The notes: generated by a model not told the origin, from the sequence alone. A DNA stretch of 64,000 bases from Streptomyces tsukubensis (GCF_009296025.1 NZ_CP045178.1:3906001-3970000), one strand, 5' to 3'. Numbered from the stretch's first letter, positions 24,688 to 34,039 are shown. Translations and numbers: made by a program.

Positions 24688-25284
24688 TCACGAGGGAGAG
24701 ATATCCGGGAACGGCATCCGCCTGGCGCGTTCACTCGCTCCTTCCCGCTCGTCGTCCTCGTCCTCATCCGGCTCGGGACTGTCGGGCGGCTGCCCGGCCG
24801 AGGAGGAGGGCGCTGCCGTCGAAGGGCGCGGGACCGGCGTGGACGGATGGGGCCGCGTGGGCGACGGTGGCCCGGACGAGGGGGGCCTGGTCGGAGTGGT
24901 GGACGGCGTACGCCCCGGCGCGGGCGGCGTGGAATGCCCTGGGGGACTCGCGCTGCTCGAAGGCCCGCCGGAGGCGTCGGGGGACCCCGAGGACGGGGCG
25001 GACCCGGCCGACGCCTCCGGATCGTCGGCCCGCTTCGGGCGCCGTGCCGCCCTCCTCGCGTCCCCGTCGCTCCCGCCCTTCACCCCCGAGCGGAACCCGG
25101 AGGTGCCGCCACCGGTCGTCGTACCGCCGTCGGGGGCGGCGCCACCGCCCCGGGCCCGTTCCCGGTCGGCGGAGTGCGAGGGATCGGGGGCCGCGCCGTC
25201 GTCGCTGACGCTCATGCAGCCCGCGGTCGCGGCCACCACCGCGACCGCCGCGGCCATACGGACAGGTACGTGCAACTGACGCAC
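24688..25284 (-). CDS. Lipoprotein with disordered Pro/Ser/Glu-rich body
   Basis: 198 residues. GTG at 25284 follows CGGAGG. Signal peptide VPVRMAAAVAVVAATAGC ends in a lipobox Cys. The remainder is low complexity: Gly/Thr-rich, then Ser/Pro-rich (PPSSGPPSPTRPHPSTPVP), then a very acidic PEPDEDEDDE segment and a short basic tail. No fold or family recognised; it is likely anchored outside the membrane. Divergent from the metallopeptidase at 25498. Confidence 0.7.
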   Translation of the reverse strand: MRQLHVPVRMAAAVAVVAATAGCMSVSDDGAAPDPSHSADRERARGGGAAPDGGTTTGGGTSGFRSGVKGGSDGDARRAARRPKRADDPEASAGSAPSSGSPDASGGPSSSASPPGHSTPPAPGRTPSTTPTRPPSSGPPSPTRPHPSTPVPRPSTAAPSSSAGQPPDSPEPDEDEDDEREGASERARRMPFPDISPS

Positions 25285-25497
25285 GGGCAAGAACCTCCGG
25301 GGTGCTGTAGAAGGGGGGCGCCCTGTGCAACTCCCCACGCCCCGCAGAAGACACGGAAGGGGCGTGGCCGGGGACGGGTACGCGCCACGGCGGCGCCCGG
25401 CGGACCGCCCCGCGCCCCGGACACGTGTCCCGCCCGTATCGCACCCGGGAATCCCCCGGAACGCCCGGGAACAGCCGGGATCACCGACAATGGCGGT

Positions 25498-25848
25498 GTG
25501 CTGGAGATGACACGCGACTCTTTCGAAGAACTGGTGAGCCAGGCTCTCGACCGGATCCCGCCGGAGCTGACGCGGGTCATGGACAACGTGGCCGTGTTCG
25601 TGGAGGACGAACCCGAGCCCGGCGAGGCCGAGTTGCTGGGGCTCTACGAAGGGACACCGCTCACCGAGCGCGGCGAGTGGTACGCCGGGGTGCTGCCCGA
25701 CCGGATCTCGATCTACATGGGCCCGACCCTGCGTCACTGCGCCGACGCGGACGAGGTCGTCCACGAAGTGGCGGTCACCGTCGTCCACGAGATCGCCCAC
25801 CACTTCGGCATCGACGACGACCGCCTGCACGAACTGGGTTGGGGCTGA
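25498..25848 (+). CDS. Minimal zincin metallopeptidase-family protein (COG3824-like)
   Basis: 116 residues with the zinc motif HEIAHHFGI near the C-terminus, preceded by an alpha/beta minimal metalloprotease fold (FEELVSQALDRIPPELTRVM, VAVFVEDEP, RISIYMGPTLRHC). Widely conserved in actinobacteria; the substrate is unknown and the proteins are cytosolic. The GTG at 25498 (MLEMTRDS) matches the common start, with ATG 25507 as alternative. It lies head-to-head with the lipoprotein gene. Confidence 0.85.
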   Translation: MLEMTRDSFEELVSQALDRIPPELTRVMDNVAVFVEDEPEPGEAELLGLYEGTPLTERGEWYAGVLPDRISIYMGPTLRHCADADEVVHEVAVTVVHEIAHHFGIDDDRLHELGWG

Positions 25849-25908
25849 CCCTCTGGCCGGCCCCGGGCCCACGAGGCCCCAGGGCCCACGAGGCAACTCG
25901 GGCCCCCT

Positions 25909-25955
25909 GTACCCCAGGCACCCCAGGCACCCCAGGCACCCCAGGGCCCACCGAC
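25909..25955. repeat. 10-bp tandem repeat ACCCCAGGC
   Basis: Five near-perfect copies of a CACCCCAGG-type 10-mer in the gap between two plus-strand genes (25849-26071). The gap otherwise holds only Pro-codon-like C-rich sequence and no gene. Confidence 0.7.
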
Positions 25956-26071
25956 CCCCACCCCGCTGACCACCACCCCCGCCCCACGAGGACGCACACC
26001 GCCCCGCCCGCCGCCGCCCCTCGCCACCCCGCACCCGCATATCCCGGCCCCCCGATGGGCAGACCCCCTCA

Positions 26072-27823
26072 ATGGCCCGCGCCCTGGAAGCCGCTCTAAA
26101 AGCCGCCCTGGACCGCTTACGCCGACTTCGCCATCCCCAGGGCCTCCGCCACGCCCCCGGCATCCGCCGTGCCCCCGGCTCCCCCGGCCCCCGCCAAGCC
26201 CCCGGCCTTCGCCGCTCCCACAACCGCCGCACCCCACCCCCCGGGCCGGAAACCAGCCCCCCTCCACCGCCACCGCGCAGGAAGGGCCTCCGCGCCCGCC
26301 TCCCGGGCGGGACGGCCCTCCGCCGCCGCCCGGCACCGTCGGCGCCCGCCCTGGCCGCCCCCGTCGCCCCGCCCCGTCCCTGGGCCCGCGCGCTCGGCCT
26401 CGTCGCCGTCGTCCTCTTCGGCGCCTGGCTCGGCCTGCTGGTCGTCGGCAGCGTCCGCGCCCCGGTCGGCCCCGTGGACACCCGGATGACGCTGCGGCCC
26501 TCCCTCAGCGGCGGTACGAAGATCAACGTCTCGCCACTGGGTTCGCTCCGGCTCAAGAGCCACACCGCCCCGGTCCGCCTCGACGTGGACGTCGACGAAC
26601 TCGACCCGGTACGCGCCGAGGCCCTGGTCAAACACCCGGAGCGGCTCGCGGGGCTCCAGGACGAGGTCACGCGGGACGTCACCCGCGGCACGGTGGAGCT
26701 CGCCGTGCGCTCCTGCGCCGCGGTCGTGGTCGGCGCCGGCACGCTCGGCCTGGCCGTCTACCGCAGACCGGGCAGGGCCATGCTGGCCGGCGGCCTCGCG
26801 CTCGCCCTGCTCGCCGCCTCGGGCACCGCCGCGTACGCCACCTGGAACCCGAAGTCGATCCTTGAGCCGAAGTTCTCGGGGCTGCTGGCCGGCGCCCCTT
26901 CCGTGGTGGGTGACGCGCGCAGCATCGTCACGGAATTCGACGTCTATCAGAAGGAGTTGGCGAGGCTCGTCACCAACGTGACCAAGCTGTACGACGCCAC
27001 ATCCTCGCTCCCCGCCTACCGGCCGGACCCGTCCACGATGCGGGTGCTGCATGTCTCCGACATCCACCTGAATCCGGCTTCCTGGCACATCGTGGCCTCG
27101 CTGGTGGAGCAGTACGACATCGACGTGATCATCGACTCGGGCGACACCATGGACCACGGCTCGACCGCGGAGAACGGCTTCCTCGACCCCGTGGAGGATC
27201 TGGGCGCCCCCTACGTCTGGGTACGCGGCAACCACGACTCCATGGGCACCCAGCGCCATCTGGAGAGCATGCGCAACGCCCACGTACTGGACGAGGGCAG
27301 GGCGGTCACCGTCGGCGGGCTGCGTATCGCCGGTACGGGTGATCCGCAGTACACGCCCGACAGGTCCGCGGTGCCCGGCGGTGCGGCGGTGGAGCGGCTG
27401 GCCGGGATCAGGCTGGCCTCGGCCATCGGGGACCAGCGCAGGGCGGGCACCCCTGTGGACCTGGCCGTCACCCATGACCCCATCGCCGCCCGGCAGACCG
27501 ACGGCCAGGTGCCGATGGTGCTCGCCGGGCACCTCCATCACCGCGAGACGGAGGTCATGGAGCTGGGCACCCGGCTCAAGGTCGAGGGCTCCACCGGCGG
27601 CAGCGGGCTGCGGGCCGTCGAGAAGGGAGATCCCGACCCCGTGGAGGCGTCCGTGCTCTACCTGGACAAGGACACCAGGCGGCTCCAGGCGTGGGACGAG
27701 ATCAGCCTCGGAGGGCTCGGGCTGTCCAGCGCCGAGGTGAGCCGCCACCTCCCGAAGGAGAACCAGCCGGGCGCCACCCCTTCGCCCTCACCGGGCACGG
27801 GCTCCCCCGCCGCGACCCCGTGA
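26072..27823 (+). CDS. Membrane-anchored calcineurin-like metallophosphoesterase
   Basis: 583 residues. A basic, Pro/Arg-rich tail (~1-100) is followed by a transmembrane helix (LGLVAVVLFGAWLGLLVVGS), an external or linker domain (~135-220), two more helices (~215-275) and the phosphoesterase domain. Metal motifs are in order: HVSDIHLN (~327-334), SGDTMDHG, GNHDS, THDP and AGHLHH. The domain hydrolyses phosphodiesters or monoesters of unknown identity with two metals, probably outside the membrane. The start is uncertain because the N-tail is low complexity; an in-frame start nearer to residue 70 is possible. A Pro/Ser/Gly tail ends the protein. Confidence 0.85.
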   Translation: MARALEAALKAALDRLRRLRHPQGLRHAPGIRRAPGSPGPRQAPGLRRSHNRRTPPPGPETSPPPPPPRRKGLRARLPGGTALRRRPAPSAPALAAPVAPPRPWARALGLVAVVLFGAWLGLLVVGSVRAPVGPVDTRMTLRPSLSGGTKINVSPLGSLRLKSHTAPVRLDVDVDELDPVRAEALVKHPERLAGLQDEVTRDVTRGTVELAVRSCAAVVVGAGTLGLAVYRRPGRAMLAGGLALALLAASGTAAYATWNPKSILEPKFSGLLAGAPSVVGDARSIVTEFDVYQKELARLVTNVTKLYDATSSLPAYRPDPSTMRVLHVSDIHLNPASWHIVASLVEQYDIDVIIDSGDTMDHGSTAENGFLDPVEDLGAPYVWVRGNHDSMGTQRHLESMRNAHVLDEGRAVTVGGLRIAGTGDPQYTPDRSAVPGGAAVERLAGIRLASAIGDQRRAGTPVDLAVTHDPIAARQTDGQVPMVLAGHLHHRETEVMELGTRLKVEGSTGGSGLRAVEKGDPDPVEASVLYLDKDTRRLQAWDEISLGGLGLSSAEVSRHLPKENQPGATPSPSPGTGSPAATP

Positions 27824-27918
27824 GGCCCACGAGGGAGTGCGGCGGGCCGCTACGCGCCCCCGCCCCGCCTCGGAGAACGCCATCGAGGCCCCCTTCCTCC
27901 AGCCTCAGGCAAACCGTT

Positions 27919-27947
27919 TTGGCGTTAGCTCCCGCATCCCATATGCT
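27919..27947 (+). promoter_or_regulatory. Promoter of the tRNA-Glu/Asp/Phe cluster
   Basis: TTGGCG (27919-27924), a 17-base spacer and TATGCT (27942-27947), close to the vegetative sigma consensus, ending 46 bases before tRNA-Glu. Three tRNAs and a terminator follow without another obvious promoter. Confidence 0.55.
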
Positions 27948-27992
27948 TCTCACGTCCCCGACGCGCTGCAAAGCGCCCAGGCGGGCCAATTA

Positions 27993-28065
27993 GCCCTCAT
28001 CGTCTAGTGGCCCAGGACGCCGCCCTTTCAAGGCGGTAGCACGGGTTCGAATCCCGTTGGGGGCA
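27993..28065 (+). tRNA. tRNA-Glu, anticodon TTC
   Basis: 73 nt. Acceptor GCCCTCA/TGGGGGC, anticodon stem CCGCC/GGCGG with loop CTTTCAA, T-arm ACGGGTTCGAATCCCGT. First of three tRNAs in one probable transcript. Confidence 0.95.
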
Positions 28066-28101
28066 CGTCACACCTGTGCGAGACTAGTCCCGCACATGCT
28101 T

Positions 28102-28176
28102 GGTCCTGTGGAGCAGTTTGGAGTGCTCGCCACCCTGTCAAGGTGGAGGCCGCGGGTTCAAATCCCGTCAGGACCG
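28102..28176 (+). tRNA. tRNA-Asp, anticodon GTC
   Basis: 75 nt. Acceptor GGTCCTG/CAGGACC with discriminator G, anticodon loop CTGTCAA. Identical to the copy at 32528-32602. Confidence 0.95.
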
Positions 28177-28196
28177 CTGCACCTTCCGAGGTGCGT

Positions 28197-28270
28197 GGCT
28201 GGGTAGCTCAGTTGGTACGAGCGATCGCCTGAAAAGCGATAGGTCGCCGGTTCGATCCCGGCCCCAGCCA
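28197..28270 (+). tRNA. tRNA-Phe, anticodon GAA
   Basis: 74 nt. Acceptor GGCTGGG/CCCAGCC with discriminator A, anticodon loop CTGAAAA, T-arm GCCGGTTCGATCCCGGC. Confidence 0.95.
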
Positions 28271-28277
28271 CAGAGAA

Positions 28278-28303
28278 AGCCCCCCGTTCTTGGACGGGGG
28301 GCT
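28278..28303 (+). terminator. Terminator of the Glu-Asp-Phe tRNA cluster
   Basis: Perfect 10-bp arms AGCCCCCCGT/ACGGGGGGCT with a 6-base loop, eight bases after tRNA-Phe. Confidence 0.88.
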
Positions 28304-28397
28304 CGTTCGTGTTCGCGGCCCCGGCCACGGACGGCGCACCCGCCGCTCCGAAATGTGTTGGCCGCCCGACCGCGGCTGGTGCGATCCTGGAGACCGT

Positions 28398-31300
28398 ATG
28401 TCTACGCAGCCTGTCCTCGCCCCCGGCGCGTTCGCCGCCCTCGCCCCGCGCCTCTCCGAGCTCTCCCTGCGCGACGCCCACCGGCTCGGCCGACGGCTGG
28501 AGGGCGCCCGCAGGATCAACAAGCCCGAGGCGCGGGCCGCCGTCGTCGCCGAGATCACCGCCGAGGTCGAGAAGGCCGAGGCGCGGATGGCGGAGCGCGC
28601 CTCCCGGATACCTCGGATCACCTACCCCGAGCAGCTGCCCGTCAGCCAGAAGAAGGACGACATCCTGGCGGCTATCCGTGACCACCAGGTCGTGATCGTC
28701 GCGGGTGAGACGGGGTCCGGCAAGACCACGCAGATCCCCAAGATCTGCATGGAGCTGGGGCGCGGCGTCAAAGGCATGATCGGCCACACCCAGCCCCGCA
28801 GGCTCGCCGCCCGTACCGTCGCCGAGCGGGTCGCGCAGGAGCTGGACACGCCACTCGGTGAGGCCGTCGGCTGGAAGGTCCGCTTCACCGACCAGGTGGG
28901 CCAGGACACCTTCGTGAAGCTGATGACGGACGGCATCCTCCTCGCGGAGATCCAGACCGACCGTGAGCTGCGCGCCTACGACACGATCATCATCGACGAG
29001 GCCCACGAACGCAGCCTCAACATCGACTTCCTGCTCGGCTACCTCGCCCAGCTCCTGCCCAGGCGCCCCGACCTGAAGGTCGTCATCACCTCGGCGACCA
29101 TCGACCCGGAACGCTTCTCCAGGCACTTCGGGGACGCGCCGATCGTGGAGGTCTCCGGTCGTACGTATCCGGTGGAGGTCCGCTACCGGCCACTGCTTGA
29201 GGACGACTCGTCCGAGTCCGACCGCGATCAGATCACCGCGATCACCGACGCCGTCCAGGAGCTCCAGGGCGAGGGCAAGGGGGACATCCTCGTCTTCCTC
29301 TCCGGGGAGCGCGAGATCCGTGACACGGCGGACGCGCTGGAGAAGAAGAAGTTCAAGTACACCGAGGTGCTCCCGCTGTACGCGCGGCTCTCGAACGCCG
29401 AGCAGAACCGCGTCTTCAGACGGCCGCAAGGCAGTACGACCCGCAGAGTGGTCCTCGCGACCAACGTGGCGGAGACCTCGCTGACCGTCCCCGGCATCAA
29501 GTACGTCATCGACCCCGGCACCGCCCGCATCTCCCGCTACAGCCACCGCACCAAGGTCCAGCGGCTGCCCATCGAGGCGATCTCGCAGGCCAGCGCCAAC
29601 CAGCGCAAGGGCCGCTGCGGCCGTACCTCGGACGGTATTTGCGTCCGCCTCTACTCGGAGGACGACTTCGAGGCGCGCCCCGAGTTCACCGACGCGGAGA
29701 TCCTGCGCACCAACCTCGCCTCCGTCATCCTCCAGATGACCTCCGCGGGGCTCGGCGAGATCGAGAAGTTCCCCTTCATCGACCCGCCCGACCACCGCAA
29801 CATCCGTGACGGTGTCCAGCTCCTCCAGGAACTGAACGCGCTCGACCCCGCGCAGAAGGACCCCCGCAAACGCCTCACGGAGACCGGCCGCAAGCTGGCC
29901 CAGCTCCCCGTCGACCCCCGGCTGGCCAGGATGGTCCTTGAGGCGGGCGGGAACGGCTGCGTACGCGAGGTCATGGTGATCGCCGCGGCCCTCTCCATCC
30001 AGGACCCGCGCGAGCGGCCCACGGAGAAGCAGGCGCAGGCGGACCAGCAGCACGCCAGGTTCAAGGACGAGACCAGCGACTTCCTGGCCTTCCTCAATCT
30101 CTGGCGCTACCTGCGGGAGCAGCAGAAGGCGCTGTCGTCGTCGGCGTTCCGCCGGATGTGCAAGTCCGAGTTCCTCAACTACCTGCGTATCCGTGAGTGG
30201 CAGGACATCTACACCCAGCTCCGCACGGTCGCCAAGCAGTTGGGGCTCGCCACCTCCGAGGACGACGCGGGCGACCAGCAGGTGCACATCTCGCTGCTCG
30301 CGGGGCTGCTCTCGCACATCGGCGTGAAGGACGTGAAGGAGTCCAAGGACTCCAAGGGCGCCAAGGACTCCTCGCAGAAGCCGTCGAAGGAGGGCGGGCG
30401 CGGCCGGGGCGAGTACATCGGCGCGCGCAACGCCAAGTTCGCCGTCTTCCCCGGCTCGGCGCTGTTCAAGAAGCCGCCGCGGTTCATCATGTCCGCCGAG
30501 CTGGTCGAGACGTCCCGGCTGTGGGCGCGGGTCAACGCGAAGATCGAGCCCGAGTGGGTCGAGCCGCTGGCGGGGCACCTGCTGAAGCGGACCTACAGCG
30601 AGCCGCACTGGGAGAAGGACCAGGCGGCGGTGATGGCGTACGAGAAGGTCACGCTCTACGGCGTACCGATCGTCGAGCACCGCAAGGTCAACTTCGGCAG
30701 GATCGACCCGGAGGCCTCGCGCGACCTGTTCATCCGCAACGCGCTCGTCGAGGGCGACTGGCGTACCCCGCACAAGTTCTACGCCGACAACCGCAAGCTG
30801 CTCGGTGAGGTCGAGGAGTTGGAGCACCGGGCCCGCAGGCGCGGCATCGTCGTCGACGACGAGACGCTCTTCGACTTCTACGACCAGCGGGTCCCCGACC
30901 ATGTGGTGTCGGGCGCGCACTTCGACTCGTGGTGGAAGCACAAGCGCCACGAGGAGCCGGAACTCCTCGACTTCGAGCGTTCCATGCTCATCAACGAGTC
31001 GGCCGGCGCCATCACCAAGGACGACTATCCGGACTCCTGGCGCCAGGGCGCGCTGAAGTTCCGGGTGACCTACCAGTTCGAGCCGGGAGCGGACGCGGAC
31101 GGCGTGACCGTGCACATTCCGCTCCAGGTGCTCAATCAGGTCACCGAGGACGGCTTCGACTGGCAGATCCCCGGCCTGCGCGCCGACCTGGTCACCGAGC
31201 TGATCAGATCGCTGCCCAAGCCCATCAGACGCAACTACGTACCGGCGCCCGACTTCGCCCAGCGGTTCCTCGACAGGGCCGTACCACGTGAGGCACCGCT

Positions 31301-32414
31301 GCTGACGTCCCTGGCGCGGGGGCTGGGGCAGCTCGTCGGGGTCCCGGTCACCGCGGACGACTTCGACCCCGGCAAGGTCCCCGGCCATCTGAAGATCACC
31401 TTCCGGATCATCGACGAACGGCGCAGGAAGCTCGCGGAGGACAAGGACCTCGAAGCGCTCAAGATCGCGCTGCGCCCCAAGGCCCGCAAGGCCCTCTCGC
31501 AGGCGGCGGCGGCCACGGCCGAGCGCTCCGGGGGCGAGGCCGTCGAGCGGAGCGGGCTCACCGACTGGACCATCGGCACGCTCTCGCGGGTCTTCGAGGC
31601 GAAGCGCTCGGGTCAGCCGGTGAAGGCGTATCCGGCGCTCGTGGACGAGGGGACGAGTGTCGCGGTGCGGCTCTTCGACACCGAGGCCGAGCAGCAGGAG
31701 GCCATGTGGCGGGGGACGCGCAGGCTGATCGTGCTGAACATTCCGGTGAACCCGGCGAAGTTCGCATCCGACCGGCTCACCAACCCGCAGAAGCTGGCAC
31801 TTTCAGCCAATCCGCACGGCTCGACGCAGGCCCTCTTCGAGGACTGCGCGACCGCCGCGGCCGACCGGCTGATCGCCGACTTCGGCGGGCCCGCCTGGGA
31901 CGAGGAGTCCTATCGGAAGCTGTACGAGAAGGTCCGCGCCGACATCGTCGACACGACCGTGCGCACGGTGGGCCAGGTGCAGCAGGTACTCGCGGCCTGG
32001 CAGGCGGCGCAGCGGCGGCTCAAGTCCACCAGGAGCACGGCGCTGACCGCCAACCTCCTGGATGTGAAGCAGCAGTTGGACGCCCTGGTGAAGCCCGGGT
32101 TCGTGACGGAGGTGGGGCTGCGCAGGCTGCCCGAGCTGATGCGCTACCTCATCGCGGCGGACCGCAGGCTCCAGCAGATGCCGACCGGCGCCCAGCGGGA
32201 CACGACCCGCATGGAGAAGGTCCAGGAGATGCGGGACGAGTACCTGTGGCTGCTTGAGCAGTTCCCGCAGGGCCGGCCCGTGCCGAAGGAGGCCACGGAC
32301 ATCCGCTGGATGATCGAGGAACTGCGCGTCAGCTACTTCGCGCACGCCCTGGGCACCGCATTCCCCGTCTCGGACAAACGGATCGTGAAGGCCATCGACG
32401 CGGCCGCCCCGTAG
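28398..32414 (+). CDS. hrpA: ATP-dependent RNA helicase HrpA (DEAH box)
   Basis: 1338 residues, the usual length for bacterial HrpA. Motif I GETGSGKTT (~104-112), DEAH at ~199, SAT, motif IV region VFLSGEREI, ATNVAETSLTVPGI (motif V) and QRKGRCGRTSDG (motif VI). Then come the HA2 and OB regions and the long C-terminal domain specific to HrpA (VTEDGFDWQIPGLRADLV). It unwinds RNA 3'-5' and in other bacteria rescues stalled ribosomes or processes mRNA. ATG 28398 follows TGGAGA at a good distance. A Lys/Asp/Ser repeat (KDVKESKDSKGAKD, ~645-660) interrupts the middle. It is bracketed by tRNA genes, including identical tRNA-Asp copies on both sides. Confidence 0.96.
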   Translation: MSTQPVLAPGAFAALAPRLSELSLRDAHRLGRRLEGARRINKPEARAAVVAEITAEVEKAEARMAERASRIPRITYPEQLPVSQKKDDILAAIRDHQVVIVAGETGSGKTTQIPKICMELGRGVKGMIGHTQPRRLAARTVAERVAQELDTPLGEAVGWKVRFTDQVGQDTFVKLMTDGILLAEIQTDRELRAYDTIIIDEAHERSLNIDFLLGYLAQLLPRRPDLKVVITSATIDPERFSRHFGDAPIVEVSGRTYPVEVRYRPLLEDDSSESDRDQITAITDAVQELQGEGKGDILVFLSGEREIRDTADALEKKKFKYTEVLPLYARLSNAEQNRVFRRPQGSTTRRVVLATNVAETSLTVPGIKYVIDPGTARISRYSHRTKVQRLPIEAISQASANQRKGRCGRTSDGICVRLYSEDDFEARPEFTDAEILRTNLASVILQMTSAGLGEIEKFPFIDPPDHRNIRDGVQLLQELNALDPAQKDPRKRLTETGRKLAQLPVDPRLARMVLEAGGNGCVREVMVIAAALSIQDPRERPTEKQAQADQQHARFKDETSDFLAFLNLWRYLREQQKALSSSAFRRMCKSEFLNYLRIREWQDIYTQLRTVAKQLGLATSEDDAGDQQVHISLLAGLLSHIGVKDVKESKDSKGAKDSSQKPSKEGGRGRGEYIGARNAKFAVFPGSALFKKPPRFIMSAELVETSRLWARVNAKIEPEWVEPLAGHLLKRTYSEPHWEKDQAAVMAYEKVTLYGVPIVEHRKVNFGRIDPEASRDLFIRNALVEGDWRTPHKFYADNRKLLGEVEELEHRARRRGIVVDDETLFDFYDQRVPDHVVSGAHFDSWWKHKRHEEPELLDFERSMLINESAGAITKDDYPDSWRQGALKFRVTYQFEPGADADGVTVHIPLQVLNQVTEDGFDWQIPGLRADLVTELIRSLPKPIRRNYVPAPDFAQRFLDRAVPREAPLLTSLARGLGQLVGVPVTADDFDPGKVPGHLKITFRIIDERRRKLAEDKDLEALKIALRPKARKALSQAAAATAERSGGEAVERSGLTDWTIGTLSRVFEAKRSGQPVKAYPALVDEGTSVAVRLFDTEAEQQEAMWRGTRRLIVLNIPVNPAKFASDRLTNPQKLALSANPHGSTQALFEDCATAAADRLIADFGGPAWDEESYRKLYEKVRADIVDTTVRTVGQVQQVLAAWQAAQRRLKSTRSTALTANLLDVKQQLDALVKPGFVTEVGLRRLPELMRYLIAADRRLQQMPTGAQRDTTRMEKVQEMRDEYLWLLEQFPQGRPVPKEATDIRWMIEELRVSYFAHALGTAFPVSDKRIVKAIDAAAP

Positions 32415-32527
32415 GCCCTGGGTGTCCGTGACCGGGGGGTCGCGCTCGGTGAGTTAGACCGGTGGCCCCGGGCTGCTGTAGTGTTTCTTTTCGCAGCGCA
32501 ACGCAGAGACGCAAGCGCCGCGAGCAA

Positions 32528-32602
32528 GGTCCTGTGGAGCAGTTTGGAGTGCTCGCCACCCTGTCAAGGTGGAGGCCGCGGGTTCAAATCCCGTCAGGAC
32601 CG
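32528..32602 (+). tRNA. tRNA-Asp, anticodon GTC (second copy)
   Basis: 75 nt, identical to 28102-28176. It follows hrpA and has its own hairpin downstream. Confidence 0.95.
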
Positions 32603-32610
32603 CAGCAGTC

Positions 32611-32640
32611 GAGAGCCCGGATCTTCGGATCCGGGCTCTC
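32611..32640 (+). terminator. Terminator of the second tRNA-Asp
   Basis: Arms GAGAGCCCGGATC/GATCCGGGCTCTC around a short loop, nine bases after the tRNA. No T-run follows. Bases 32641-32941 contain variants of a 14-16-bp unit (CGTACG(C/T)(C/T)TTCGCAC) to about 32720 and no supported gene. Confidence 0.75.
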
Positions 32641-32941
32641 GCGCGTTCCGTACGTCTTCGCACGCTCCGTACGCCTTCGCACGGTCCCTACGCGTCCGCG
32701 CGCTCCGTACGCTTTCGCGCGCCTCCGGCCGCCACGTGCCCGCGGCCCCGGCCCCGGTACGTCCGCTCCCCGACCCCGCCGCGTCCCAGCCCGCCTACCT
32801 CACGCCTCCTTCGCGCGCCCCGCCCGCCCCTCGTATGCCCCACGGCTTGACCTACGGGCGTCTTGACGGCCCGTCGGCGCGCGGGTACCCCGGAGAGCAG
32901 GGCCCGGGTCGTCGGACGGCGCACGGCCCGGGAGGTGACGT

Positions 32942-33133
32942 ATGCCGGCATCCCCTGCCAGGCACGAGACCCGCGCGCTGCTCCGCGCCCATCTGGCCGC
33001 CGCTTCCGGCCAACGACACCTCACCCGGCACTGTCCGGTCTGCCATCGGCTGCTGAAGCTGGCCATGGAGCCCTCCAGGGCCTCTGAAACCGCCTGTGAG
33101 AGCGGTCCGGGCGAAAGTCCCCCCAACGAGTGA
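32942..33133 (+). CDS. DUF6274-like small protein
   Basis: 63 residues. ATG 32942 follows a perfect GGGAGG. The core ARHETRALLRAHLAAASGQR, then HLTRHCPVCHRLLKLAM, is the recognisable DUF6274 pattern of Streptomyces, with a His/Cys group (HCPVCH) that could hold a metal. Function unknown. It is read alone from plus-strand sequence upstream of bldC. Confidence 0.8.
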   Translation: MPASPARHETRALLRAHLAAASGQRHLTRHCPVCHRLLKLAMEPSRASETACESGPGESPPNE

Positions 33134-33832
33134 CAGGAGCCGCCCTGTCGGCCACCCCGCCATTGGGGTACTCGCCCCGCCGCCCGCAGATGCGGACGCT
33201 CCGCATCCCAATAACCCAGGTACGTCATAAGCGACAAGTGTCGTGACATGTGACGGGTGTCACCGAAGTGTTTTTGAGAACACCCGCACTTACCCTCGTC
33301 CTACAAAGGGTCAATTTAATATGTGCAATTGCACTACCTTCGGAACGGTCCGCGGGTGATCGCACAGACTCCCCCGGAGTCGATCACGACTACCGGATGA
33401 CGCGCCGATTTCCCCGGCCGAGGAGAGGTCCGCACCACGACATCCCCGGTCAGCCCCACGACCGCCGGCACCGCGAGAGCCACCGGACAGGGCCGCCCCC
33501 GACCCTCCCATCGCTCCGGCGCCCGCCCCACCCCACAAGACCCAACAGCGGGGCACACAGGCACCGGAGGGAACCGCGGCGACAGCGGGGCGACAGCCAC
33601 CCCACAGGGCACGGACGGGGTCGTACGGGGGCGGCGGAAGCGCGCACAAAAAAATCGCGCTGGACCCGGCGGAGTCCAGCGCGATCGACGACAAGCCCAA
33701 GTACGGCGGGCATGGGCCCTGTTGGGGCAGGGACCACGTCGTAAGGGGTGTAAGTGGAGCTACAGCTACCGCTTCTGACAGGCCGTCGGATTGGGGGACC
33801 CGTACGTGCCCGGCATTGCGGATCTGGCGGGG
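33134..33832. other. 700-base non-coding region downstream of bldC
   Basis: No gene is convincing on either strand. Around 33225-33345 the sequence is unusually AT-rich and crowded with small palindromes: CGACAAGTGTCG (33230-33241), GTGAC...GTCAC around 33243-33262, and the perfect GTGCAATTGCAC at 33323-33334. This resembles a regulated promoter rather than a spacer. The bldC terminator lies at 33654-33685. Confidence 0.5.
33654..33685 (-). terminator. bldC terminator
   Basis: Perfect 12-bp arms ATCGCGCTGGAC/GTCCAGCGCGAT with an 8-base loop, preceded on the plus strand by seven or more A residues, hence a T-run on the minus strand. It is about 150 bases beyond the bldC stop. Confidence 0.85.
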
Positions 33833-34039
33833 TCAGGCCTCGCTGCGCTGCTGCGGAATGCCCGCGAGCAGTGCGCGGACCTCAGCCTCGCGGTAACGGC
33901 GATGCCCGCCGAGCGTGCGGATCGACGTGAGCTTGCCAGCCTTCGCCCAGCGCGTGACCGTCTTGGGGTCGACGCGGAACATTGTGGCGACCTCAGCCGG
34001 GGTCAGCAGCGGCTCGGCATCGGGGGTGCGAGCGGTCAT
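33833..34039 (-). CDS. bldC: Developmental regulator BldC
   Basis: 68 residues, the expected length. The single winged-helix MerR-like domain reads LLTPAEVATMFRVDPKTVTR, then WAKAGKLTSIRTLGGHRRYR and EAEVRALLAG. BldC holds Streptomyces in vegetative growth and binds direct repeats co-operatively, delaying sporulation and affecting antibiotic production. ATG 34039 follows GAGGAGG. A long leader and its own terminator suggest a monocistronic transcript. Neighbouring vdh is as in other Streptomyces. Confidence 0.97.
   Translation of the reverse strand: MTARTPDAEPLLTPAEVATMFRVDPKTVTRWAKAGKLTSIRTLGGHRRYREAEVRALLAGIPQQRSEA

Noticed and set aside
21919..25848. A 1309-residue open frame antisense to the DEAD-box helicase
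   Set aside because: It is a shadow of GC-rich codons on the other strand; residues are Val/Ala/Gly/Arg-rich, it has no ribosome site, and the helicase with full motifs occupies the region. Only its last 116 codons are the real zincin gene.
24688..26742. 684-residue minus-strand open frame covering the lipoprotein and more
   Set aside because: Only the last 198 codons, after a GTG with CGGAGG and a lipobox, look coding; the rest is the antisense of the zincin and phosphoesterase genes.
28158..31388. A 1076-residue open frame antisense to hrpA
   Set aside because: Mirror of HrpA codons with third-position bias in the wrong place; the HrpA product has all helicase motifs.
33250..33744. 164-residue plus-strand open frame beyond bldC
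   Set aside because: Arg/Pro/His-rich composition typical of non-coding GC-rich DNA; it runs through the bldC terminator hairpin.
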